Positions 1 through 5,114 of a DNA stretch of 5,114 nucleotides are shown here, piece by piece (position 1 is the first letter of the stretch; every line of letters starts with the position of its first letter). The notes below the pieces were generated by a model that made no database searches, was not told the DNA's origin, and saw only the letters and a program-made list of their open reading frames with translations. The stretch is from assembly GCA_035690065.1 (NCBI GenBank), contig DASSKW010000017.1, positions 1 through 5,114 of the forward strand. The letters run 5' to 3'. The position numbers were made by a program, and so were the translations under genes. This DNA is from DASSKW01 sp035690065. Lineage in GTDB: Bacteria > Pseudomonadota > Gammaproteobacteria > Natronospirales > REEB76.

Positions 1-1
1 A

Positions 2-187
2 CATCTTACCTTCGATCAGATACTGACCGACAAATTGATGGTGATGGATGCGACCGCTATCGTGATGTGCCGCGATAACAACATTCCGCTACGGGTTTTT
101 GATCTTAATCGTGCCGGTGACCTGATGCGCATCGTGCTGGGCGCCAAGGATGTCGGTACGCTGGTAGATAATGGAGAAAGTCCATGA
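2..187 (+). CDS. pyrH: UMP kinase (uridylate kinase), C-terminal 61 residues, 5' end outside window
   Basis: The partial reading frame ends in TGA at 185-187. PyrH phosphorylates UMP to UDP with ATP in the cytoplasm, a step of pyrimidine nucleotide synthesis; bacterial PyrH belongs to the amino-acid-kinase fold family and acts as a hexamer. The visible part is the C-terminal end of that fold: the VMDATAIVMCRD helix, the IPLRVFDLN strand, then the GDLMRIVLG segment and VGTLV, which line up with the remembered E. coli ending (VMD, ARDHKLPIRVFNMN, GALRRVVMG, EGTLI). The tail after GTLV (DNGESP) runs a few residues past the E. coli end. The catalytic N-terminal part lies outside the window, so activity cannot be judged. 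The stop codon overlaps the frr start as ATGA, suggesting coupled translation. Its position before frr is the usual proteobacterial order. Confidence 0.95.
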   Translation, partial: HLTFDQILTDKLMVMDATAIVMCRDNNIPLRVFDLNRAGDLMRIVLGAKDVGTLVDNGESP

Positions 188-741
188 TTGATGATGTAAA
201 GAAAGACGCGACTACACGGATGCAGAAAAGTGCCGAGTCCCTCAAGGATGCTTTGTCGAAGCTGCGCACCGGCCGTGCGCATACCAGCTTACTGGATCAT
301 ATCCGGGTCTCGTATTATGGCAACGATGTGCCACTCAACCAGGTGGCGAATGTTGCCACTGCGGATAGTCGTACCCTGACCATCACGCCGTGGGAAAAGC
401 AGATGGTACCGGTGATCGAGAAAGCGATCATGACTTCGGATCTGGGACTGATGCCGGCGACTTCCGGCATGCTTATTCGCGTGCCGATGCCGGCACTGAC
501 TGAAGAACGTCGTCGCGAGATCATCAAGGTCGCCAAGCAGGAAGCTGAAGCCGCCCGGGTAGCGGTCCGCAACGTGAGGCGTGACTCGAATACGGAACTT
601 AAAAATCTCCTCAAGGACAAGAAAGTGTCAGAGGATGACGAACATCGTGCCCAGGACGAGATCCAGAAACTCACCGATCAGCACATTGCCAACATCGACA
701 AGATACTGGCGACCAAGGAAGCTGAATTGCTCGAAGTCTGA
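184..741 (+). CDS. frr: Ribosome recycling factor (RRF)
   Basis: RRF, together with EF-G, splits the post-termination ribosome into subunits so that it can start again; it acts in the cytoplasm on the 70S ribosome. The product is 185 residues, exactly the usual length. Domain I, a three-helix bundle, comes from residues about 1-30 and 105-185; domain II, a beta sandwich, is about 31-104. Visible family motifs are LRTGRAHTSLLD (27-38), SYYG (43-46), ITPWEK (67-72), KAIMTSDLGL (80-89), LTEERRR (105-111) and VAVRNVRRD (126-134). Arg132, the residue known in E. coli RRF to be important for ribosome binding, is present. The ATG at 184 is supported by GGAG at 173-176, seven bases upstream, and by the conserved MIDD-type N-terminus. 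It overlaps the pyrH stop by four bases. Nothing looks truncated or unusual. Confidence 0.98.
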   Translation: MIDDVKKDATTRMQKSAESLKDALSKLRTGRAHTSLLDHIRVSYYGNDVPLNQVANVATADSRTLTITPWEKQMVPVIEKAIMTSDLGLMPATSGMLIRVPMPALTEERRREIIKVAKQEAEAARVAVRNVRRDSNTELKNLLKDKKVSEDDEHRAQDEIQKLTDQHIANIDKILATKEAELLEV

Positions 742-788
742 AGCCGTCGCTCTCTGACGTTTTGATCATCGGGCGGGACGCTGATTGC
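742..788 (+). other. 47-base intergenic spacer between frr and uppS
   Basis: This is the largest gap between genes here. It contains a weak CGTC/GACG stem (745-748 with 756-759, seven-base loop) followed by only a short T run (TTTT at 760-763), too weak to call a terminator. A purine/G-rich stretch GGGCGGGA at 771-778 is the likely ribosome binding region for uppS. I see no convincing promoter. Transcription probably reads through from pyrH-frr into the lipid genes, but this is inference. Confidence 0.6.
771..778 (+). promoter_or_regulatory. Probable ribosome binding site for uppS (GGGCGGGA)
   Basis: The G-rich element ends ten bases before the ATG at 789. It favours that ATG over an upstream in-frame TTG at 762, which has no Shine-Dalgarno-like sequence in front of it. 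The match to the GGAGG core is only partial, so efficiency may be modest. Confidence 0.5.
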
Positions 789-1535
789 ATGACCAAACCT
801 GCTGCAAATAACCTTCCCGTTCACATCTCCATCATCATGGATGGTAACGGCCGTTGGGCCAGGCGCCGGCATCTGCCGCGGGGCGCAGGGCACAAGGCTG
901 GCCTGACTGCGGCCCGTCACATCATCGAGCATTGCGGCGAGCTGGGGATCCAGGCGCTCACCTTGTTTGCATTCAGTAGCGAAAATTGGCGGCGTCCCGA
1001 TACTGAAGTCGGCGGCCTGATGGAATTGTTCATGAGCGCCTTGCAGAACGAGGTGGACAAGCTGCACAGCAACCAGGTCCGGGTACGATTCTTGGGTGAC
1101 TTGTCGGGTTTCTCATCCAAACTGCGTGAGGGGATGCAACGTACTCATACACTTACCGAGCATAATCCAGGCATGATATTGAATATCGCAGTCGGGTACG
1201 GTGGGCGCTGGGATATCGTCCAGGCTGTGCGCCGACTCGCTCAGGAAGCGGCGCAGGGTATCCGGCGTAGTGAAGAGATCGATGAACATGCAATCGAAAG
1301 CGCGCTGACATTATGCGGTTGCCCTGATCCGGATCTGTTTATCCGCACTGGTGGCGAGCAGAGGATCAGTAATTTCCTGCTCTGGAATCTTGCCTATACG
1401 GAGCTTTATTTCAGCGAGAGACTGTGGCCGGATTTCGATGCTCAGGCACTGGATACGGCTATTGCGTGGTTCGCTGGGCGCGAACGCCGTTTTGGGCTGA
1501 CTTCGGAGCAATTACCCGGGGCGAAACATGCTTAA
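789..1535 (+). CDS. uppS: Undecaprenyl diphosphate synthase (cis-prenyltransferase)
   Basis: UppS adds eight isopentenyl units in cis to farnesyl diphosphate, making C55 undecaprenyl diphosphate, the lipid carrier for peptidoglycan and other surface polymers; it works at the inner face of the cytoplasmic membrane. From the ATG at 789 the protein has 248 residues, normal for the family. The signature MDGNGRW is at 17-23, with Asp18 matching the catalytic aspartate (Asp26 in E. coli). FAFSSENWRRP (60-70), NIAVGYGGRWDI (132-143) and RTGGEQRISNF (186-196) are all present; the last carries the arginines and glutamate that bind diphosphate and magnesium. Gln191 replaces the E. coli His, a change common in other bacterial UppS. 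An in-frame TTG at 762 would add nine residues (MIIGRDADC) without homologous character, so I reject it. The 3' end overlaps cdsA by eight bases (ATGCTTAA). Confidence 0.96.
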   Translation: MTKPAANNLPVHISIIMDGNGRWARRRHLPRGAGHKAGLTAARHIIEHCGELGIQALTLFAFSSENWRRPDTEVGGLMELFMSALQNEVDKLHSNQVRVRFLGDLSGFSSKLREGMQRTHTLTEHNPGMILNIAVGYGGRWDIVQAVRRLAQEAAQGIRRSEEIDEHAIESALTLCGCPDPDLFIRTGGEQRISNFLLWNLAYTELYFSERLWPDFDAQALDTAIAWFAGRERRFGLTSEQLPGAKHA

Positions 1536-2334
1536 GCAGCGGATATTGACTGCGATCATCCTGCTGCCGATCGTGGTGGTGTTGATACTGTATGCGCCGA
1601 CAACCTGGCTTGCAGTTGCACTGACGGTGGTGATGTCGCTGGCTGCCTATGAATGGTCTGCACTGGCTGGTTACACTGGCCATACGCTCCGTATCCGGTA
1701 TGTGCTTGTTACGCTACTGATCTGTGGCGGATTTTATATGGGCGGCCGGTATGCAGGCTGGGAAATTGTGCTGTGGTCGCTTGCTGTGCTCGCAGTCGTA
1801 TGGTGGTTTTCGATACTGGTCTGGCTTGCATTCTGGCGTGGCAGGATGCCGCGTGCCCTCAAGGCAGTGTGTGGCTGGGTGACTTTGATTCCTTCCCTGT
1901 TTGCCTCGGTGGCGCTCGCTGATGCGCGGCCTGCGTTACTGTTGTGGCTATTTTGCATCATCTGGTCAGCAGACATCGGCGCTTATTTTGCCGGTAAGGC
2001 ATTCGGTCGGCACAAGCTGGCGCCAGAGATCAGTCCAGGCAAAACCTGGGAGGGCGTGGCGGGCGGCACCATGACGATGTTGCTGGCCATCGCCATCGGC
2101 TGGTGGTGGCTGATCCCGCATGATCGGGCAGTATTGTTCATCATCTGTCTGATCGCCGGCTGGTTCTCTATCGTCGGTGATTTGAGCGAAAGTTTCTTCA
2201 AGCGTCAGGCAGGTCTGAAAGACAGCGGCACGTTATTTCCGGGACACGGCGGCGTGCTTGACCGGGTAGATAGCCTCACGGCAGCGGCGCCGTTCTTCTG
2301 GCTGGGATTGAAGCTGGCAGGTTGGCTGGGATGA
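1528..2334 (+). CDS. cdsA: Phosphatidate cytidylyltransferase (CDP-diglyceride synthase)
   Basis: CdsA converts phosphatidic acid and CTP to CDP-diacylglycerol plus pyrophosphate in the inner membrane, the branch point for all major phospholipids. The 268-residue protein is very hydrophobic, with about eight likely membrane segments starting at residues 5-24 and ending at 249-267. The complete C-terminal family signature lies at 222-248: S-x-F-K-R, then KDSG (231-234), then PGHGGVLDRVD (238-248). Upstream, SADIGAYFAGKAFG (147-160) and ISPGKTWEG (168-176) are the other conserved catalytic-region motifs, and Asp149, Asp218 and Asp245 are candidates for metal and substrate binding. It is slightly shorter than the E. 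coli enzyme (285). The ATG at 1528 lies inside the uppS end; the only Shine-Dalgarno-like sequence is a weak GGGG at 1518-1521, so translation probably depends on coupling with uppS. Its stop overlaps the dxr start as ATGA. Confidence 0.95.
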   Translation: MLKQRILTAIILLPIVVVLILYAPTTWLAVALTVVMSLAAYEWSALAGYTGHTLRIRYVLVTLLICGGFYMGGRYAGWEIVLWSLAVLAVVWWFSILVWLAFWRGRMPRALKAVCGWVTLIPSLFASVALADARPALLLWLFCIIWSADIGAYFAGKAFGRHKLAPEISPGKTWEGVAGGTMTMLLAIAIGWWWLIPHDRAVLFIICLIAGWFSIVGDLSESFFKRQAGLKDSGTLFPGHGGVLDRVDSLTAAAPFFWLGLKLAGWLG

Positions 2335-3515
2335 TCGGCGTTACGGTCCTCGGCTCCACGGGCAGTGTCGGTGTCAGCACTCTGGATGTTCTGAGCCAGT
2401 ATCGTGACCGGTACCGCGTCATCGCATTGACTGCTCGCAATGATGTAGATGGTTTGTTCCGGCAATGTCTGGAACATCAACCGCATTTTGCGGTGATGGT
2501 GGATGAACAGTCGGCGATACGCCTGAGGAAGCTGGTGCAGGATGCAGGAATACCTACGCAGGTAGTTGGCGGCAAGGATGCGTTGACAGATGTTGCGTGT
2601 TTGCCGGAAACCCAGTGCGTAATGGCGGCAATCGTTGGTGCCGCAGGTCTGTTGCCGACACTCGCTGCCGTGCGTGCCGGCAAACGGGTATTACTGGCGA
2701 ACAAGGAAGCGCTGGTGATGGCGGGGCACCTGTTCATGGAAGAGGTCAGGCACAACAATGTCGAGTTGATTCCGATCGACAGCGAACACAATGCGTTGTT
2801 CCAGTGCATGCCAGCGGGATATAGGGTAGGTGAATGGCCGGCTGGAGTCCGGCGCATCCTGTTGACTGCATCCGGTGGCCCGTTCCGCGGCTGGCCGCTG
2901 GAGCGCCTGCATACTGTCACGCCAGTTCAGGCATGCAGCCATCCAAACTGGGTGATGGGACGCAAGATCTCGGTGGATTCGGCGACCATGATGAACAAGG
3001 GGCTGGAAGTCATCGAAGCCTGTTGGCTGTTCGGTGCGACACCGGACCGGATCGAGGTCGTGGTGCATCCGCAGAGTGTGGTTCATTCATTGGTCGATTA
3101 TGAGGATGGCTCGGTATTGGCGCAGCTGGGTAACCCGGATATGCGCACTCCGATCACCTGCGGCCTGGCCTGGCCTGAGCGTTTGAGTGCCGATGTCGAA
3201 CCACTGGACCTTTTCACATTGGCACACCTGGATTTTGAAGCACCGGACCTGGAGCTTTCCCCCTGTCTGCGACTGGCCATGCAGGCTGCTGCGGATGGTG
3301 GCACTGCACCGGTGATCTTGAATGCAGCCAATGAAGTAGCGGTTGCCGCATTTCTGGAAGAGCGCCTCAAGTTCACATCTATCGCAGAGATCGTCGAACG
3401 TACGCTGGAGCTCGTGGGGACTGCAACGGTCGATACGCTGGAGAAGATACTGGACTGCGACAGGGAAGCACGTCGCGTCGCCGCGCAAGCCGTGACACGG
3501 AGTGATGCGGCATGA
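2331..3515 (+). CDS. dxr: 1-deoxy-D-xylulose 5-phosphate reductoisomerase
   Basis: Dxr (IspC) rearranges and reduces 1-deoxy-D-xylulose 5-phosphate to 2-C-methyl-D-erythritol 4-phosphate using NADPH and a divalent metal. It is the committed cytoplasmic step of the MEP isoprenoid pathway and the target of fosmidomycin. From the ATG at 2331 it has 394 residues, close to E. coli. The NADPH-binding LGSTGSVG is at 7-14, GAAGLLPTLAA at 103-113, and LLANKEAL at 121-128. The metal ligands appear as Asp150 and Glu152 (PIDSEHNA) and Glu226 (MMNKGLE); phosphate-binding residues sit in SGGPFR, HPNW and NKGLE, and Trp207 corresponds to the substrate-covering loop tryptophan. HPQSVVHSLVDY (246-257) and LNAANEVAVAAF (330-341) complete the fold. 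A TTG at 2322 would add three residues but breaks the standard N-terminus, so ATG is preferred; it overlaps the cdsA stop. Only a weak AGG at 2319-2321 precedes it. It supplies precursors used by UppS. Confidence 0.97.
   Translation: MIGVTVLGSTGSVGVSTLDVLSQYRDRYRVIALTARNDVDGLFRQCLEHQPHFAVMVDEQSAIRLRKLVQDAGIPTQVVGGKDALTDVACLPETQCVMAAIVGAAGLLPTLAAVRAGKRVLLANKEALVMAGHLFMEEVRHNNVELIPIDSEHNALFQCMPAGYRVGEWPAGVRRILLTASGGPFRGWPLERLHTVTPVQACSHPNWVMGRKISVDSATMMNKGLEVIEACWLFGATPDRIEVVVHPQSVVHSLVDYEDGSVLAQLGNPDMRTPITCGLAWPERLSADVEPLDLFTLAHLDFEAPDLELSPCLRLAMQAAADGGTAPVILNAANEVAVAAFLEERLKFTSIAEIVERTLELVGTATVDTLEKILDCDREARRVAAQAVTRSDAA
3499..3502 (+). promoter_or_regulatory. Ribosome binding site for rseP (GGAG)
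   Basis: GGAG lies nine bases before the rseP ATG, inside the last codons of dxr. It supports the start that overlaps the dxr stop as ATGA, giving rseP its own initiation signal in addition to possible coupling. Confidence 0.65.
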
Positions 3516-4876
3516 GCTTCATTATCAGTGTGATCGCATTCATCGTCGCCATTGGCGTGTTGGTGACGGTGCATGAGTTCGGCCATTTCATCGTCGCACG
3601 CTCGCTGGGCATCAGAGTTCTGCGATTCTCCATCGGTTTTGGTAAGCCCTTGTTTACCTGGATGCGACGTGGTGATCCGACCGAATATGTCATCGCAGCC
3701 TTGCCGCTTGGCGGCTATGTGAAGATGCTGGATGAGCGCGAAGGCGAGGTGTTGCCAGCCGATCAGCCATACGCATTCAATCGCCAACCACTGCATAAAC
3801 GCTTCGCCGTGGTGATTGCCGGGCCGGCGTTCAATCTGCTCTTCGCGGTATTGGCGTACTGGGTAATTTTCATGGTTGGCGTGCCGGGGGTGAAACCCGT
3901 GGTCGGAGATATCCGGAGCGGCTCGATCGCAGCAGCAGCAGGGTTTGAAAGTCAGGACCAGATTGAGGCAATAAATGACGAACCTACCCCGACCTGGGAA
4001 ACAGCGATGCTGCGCCTGTTCGAGGGTGTCATGCATGGTGGGACCGTCACGGTGCAGGTGCTTACCCAGCATGGTAATCGGCGCACGTTGACCATGGATA
4101 TCAAGGATTCGGCAACACTGACGGAGCCCGGGAAATTACTCGATGGCCTGGGCCTGAGTGAATGGATGCCGGATATCCCGCCAGTCCTGGGGCAGATTGC
4201 CGATGACGGGACTGCTTTTGCGGCTGGGCTCAAGAGTGGCGATCGGGTGGTGAGTCTGGCTGGCGTTCCGGTTAAAAGCTGGCAGCAGCTGGTGAAAATA
4301 TTGAGGGGTTCTCCGGGTAAAACCGTTGATATAGTTGTTGAGCGGCAAGGCCATAACCTGTCTCTCAAGCTGCCCATAGGGATACAAGGGACTGAGGAAG
4401 GCCAGGAAATAGGACATATCGGGGCAGGAGTACGGATACCGGCGGATTTCGGGGCCCGATTACGGGCGGAACAACGGTATAATCCGGCGGTCGCATTATG
4501 GCATGCCGTGAAGCGGACAGCCGGGCTGAGCTGGCTGACCCTGGATGCCGCCGGAAACATGGTGCTCGGCAACGTCTCATGGCACAACCTGAGCGGGCCG
4601 ATCAATATCGCCCAATATGCCGGTTATTCGGCAGAGGGTGGTTTGGTGCCGTTTCTGATGTTTCTGGCGATCGTGAGTATCAGCCTCGGGGTGCTCAACC
4701 TGCTGCCGATTCCGCTCCTGGACGGCGGGCATGTGTTGTATTACGCGGTGGAACTGGTGAAAGGCTCACCAGTGTCGTTGCGAACCGAGATCATGGGTCA
4801 GCGAGTGGGCATCGCGTTATTGCTGATGCTTATGGTTTTTGCCGTCTATAACGATCTGAGCCGTTTGCTCAGCTGA
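3512..4876 (+). CDS. rseP: RseP family site-2 intramembrane zinc metalloprotease (regulator of sigma-E protease)
   Basis: RseP cleaves the anti-sigma factor RseA inside the inner membrane after DegS has cut it, releasing sigma-E during outer-membrane stress; it also clears leftover signal peptides. The 454-residue product is close to the E. coli length (450). The zinc site HEFGH is at 21-25 in the first membrane segment (about 4-24), with Glu22 catalytic. The third zinc ligand is Asp404 in NLLPIPLLDGG (396-406). Between them are RFSIGFGKPL (38-47), PLGGYVKMLDE (65-75), AGPAFN (103-108) in the second membrane segment (about 97-120), two periplasmic PDZ domains (about 125-215 and 222-295), the SGPINIA stretch (361-367) and C-terminal membrane segments (about 378-399 and 431-449). 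PDZ-N has FESQDQI where such domains usually have GD, whereas PDZ-C keeps LKSGDRV. Six of seven Ile codons at residues 263-309 are ATA. It overlaps dxr by four bases and precedes bamA, whose product's folding state it indirectly monitors. Confidence 0.96.
   Translation: MSFIISVIAFIVAIGVLVTVHEFGHFIVARSLGIRVLRFSIGFGKPLFTWMRRGDPTEYVIAALPLGGYVKMLDEREGEVLPADQPYAFNRQPLHKRFAVVIAGPAFNLLFAVLAYWVIFMVGVPGVKPVVGDIRSGSIAAAAGFESQDQIEAINDEPTPTWETAMLRLFEGVMHGGTVTVQVLTQHGNRRTLTMDIKDSATLTEPGKLLDGLGLSEWMPDIPPVLGQIADDGTAFAAGLKSGDRVVSLAGVPVKSWQQLVKILRGSPGKTVDIVVERQGHNLSLKLPIGIQGTEEGQEIGHIGAGVRIPADFGARLRAEQRYNPAVALWHAVKRTAGLSWLTLDAAGNMVLGNVSWHNLSGPINIAQYAGYSAEGGLVPFLMFLAIVSISLGVLNLLPIPLLDGGHVLYYAVELVKGSPVSLRTEIMGQRVGIALLLMLMVFAVYNDLSRLLS
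4856..4872 (+). repeat. 6-bp inverted repeat (potential hairpin) at the rseP/bamA junction
   Basis: CTGAGC at 4856-4861 and GCTCAG at 4867-4872 are perfect reverse complements around the five-base loop CGTTT. The right arm is also the left part of a 10-bp palindrome, CTCAGCTGAG, at 4868-4877 that contains the rseP stop codon. No T run follows, so it is not an intrinsic terminator. It sits immediately upstream of the bamA ribosome binding site and could influence initiation there, which is inference. Confidence 0.5.
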
Positions 4877-4881
4877 GGAGG
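4875..4881 (+). promoter_or_regulatory. Strong ribosome binding site for bamA (GAGGAGG)
   Basis: GAGGAGG includes a full GGAGG core and starts within the rseP stop codon. It lies six bases before the TTG at 4888, good spacing, and identifies that TTG as the bamA start. Another in-frame TTG at 4882 directly abuts the element and is too close. Confidence 0.8.
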
Positions 4882-4887
4882 TTGCAC

Positions 4888-5114
4888 TTGGAATTTCTAC
4901 GCCGCGCCGGGCTGATCCTGGCCACCCTGATGTTCCTGGTGTCAATCCCTACGCTGGCGCGGGCAGACGATTCATTTGTGGTCAAGAAGATCGAGATTGT
5001 GGGTCTGCAACGTATCTCGGACGGCACCGTCTATGACTATCTGCCGATCAATATCGGCGATCGTGTCAACGGCACCCGGATTCAGGAAGCGATCCGCGCA
5101 CTCTACAAGACCGG
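4888..5114 (+). CDS. bamA: Outer membrane protein assembly factor BamA, N-terminal 75 residues, 3' end outside window
   Basis: BamA (Omp85 family) is the outer-membrane beta-barrel that, with its lipoprotein partners, folds and inserts other outer-membrane proteins. Only the start is visible. Reading from TTG at 4888, there is a Sec signal peptide: a short basic N-region (RR at 5-6), a hydrophobic core at about 8-20, and a cleavage site after LARA, between Ala26 and Asp27. The mature protein begins with the first POTRA domain: FVVKKIEIVGLQRIS (30-44), matching the FVVKDIHFEGLQRV start of the E. coli protein, then IGDRVN and IRALYKTG. The TTG start is unusual but well supported: strong GAGGAGG, correct spacing, and no other in-frame start gives a complete signal peptide (the next ATG, Met15, would cut away the basic region). 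The gene follows rseP by 11 bases, the usual neighbour order. The remaining POTRA domains and barrel are outside the window. Confidence 0.95.
   Translation, partial: MEFLRRAGLILATLMFLVSIPTLARADDSFVVKKIEIVGLQRISDGTVYDYLPINIGDRVNGTRIQEAIRALYKT

Noticed and set aside
594..616. GGAACTT followed by AAAA inside frr, an exact match to the E. coli sigma-E -35 element
   Set aside because: No sigma-E-like -10 element is present at the expected 15-17 base spacing (the bases from about 616 read GACAAG), and the match lies in conserved RRF coding sequence.
745..763. Possible terminator after frr (CGTC/GACG stem then TTTT)
   Set aside because: The stem is only four base pairs with a seven-base loop, and the T run is short; too weak for intrinsic termination.
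3930..3942. GCA triplet repeat (four copies) in rseP
   Set aside because: It simply encodes a short alanine run in PDZ-N; four copies is too few to suggest a phase-variable or regulatory repeat.
3098..4072. 324-codon open frame on the minus strand across the dxr/rseP junction
   Set aside because: It is antisense to two clearly real genes, shows no recognisable domain and spans their junction; it is a shadow of the coding frames.
4478..4483. Perfect TATAAT hexamer inside rseP, about 400 bases before bamA
   Set aside because: No TTGACA-like -35 at 16-18 bases upstream (the region is GC-rich CCCGAT) and no extended TG motif, so an internal promoter for bamA is not supported.
3952..4605. 217-codon minus-strand open frame within rseP
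   Set aside because: Ser/Pro/Arg-rich translation with no family motifs, fully antisense to conserved RseP; a shadow frame.
4498..4851. 117-codon plus-strand frame within the 3' part of rseP
   Set aside because: Out of frame with the conserved RseP motifs around Asp404 and without family features of its own.

Overview
This window is a tightly packed, single-direction run of conserved bacterial housekeeping genes, all on the + strand: pyrH (3' end only), frr, uppS, cdsA, dxr, rseP and bamA (5' end only). Coding sequence fills nearly everything. The only gaps are 47 bases between frr and uppS and 11 bases between rseP and bamA. The other junctions overlap by 4 bases (ATGA at pyrH/frr, cdsA/dxr and dxr/rseP) or 8 bases (uppS/cdsA). 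I see no RNA genes, mobile elements, CRISPR arrays, phage genes or unexplained long non-coding stretches.

This gene order, ending in the envelope genes rseP and bamA, is the classic arrangement of Gamma- and Betaproteobacteria. The protein sequences (for example the PyrH C-terminus, RRF with its YYGNDVPLNQVANV stretch, and the RseP PDZ-N region) look to me like a non-enteric gammaproteobacterium or a relative, but Betaproteobacteria or Acidithiobacillia cannot be excluded. That placement is inference from remembered family patterns, not from a search. Base composition is moderately GC-rich.

Region by region: bases 2-741 hold pyrimidine nucleotide synthesis (PyrH) and ribosome recycling (RRF). 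Bases 789-3515 hold three lipid-precursor enzymes: UppS makes the C55 undecaprenyl carrier for cell wall and O-antigen assembly, CdsA makes CDP-diacylglycerol for all phospholipids, and Dxr carries out the committed step of the MEP pathway that supplies the isoprenoid units UppS consumes. Bases 3512-5114 hold envelope quality control and assembly: RseP, the intramembrane protease of the sigma-E stress pathway, and BamA, the core of the outer-membrane protein insertion machine. The operon thus links translation with growth of the inner and outer membranes.

Nothing here looks like a new biological system. The observations most worth a second look are small: a dense cluster of rare ATA isoleucine codons at the end of the RseP PDZ-C region, a 6-bp hairpin with an overlapping 10-bp palindrome at the rseP/bamA junction beside a near-perfect ribosome binding site and a TTG start for bamA, and the chain of stop/start overlaps.
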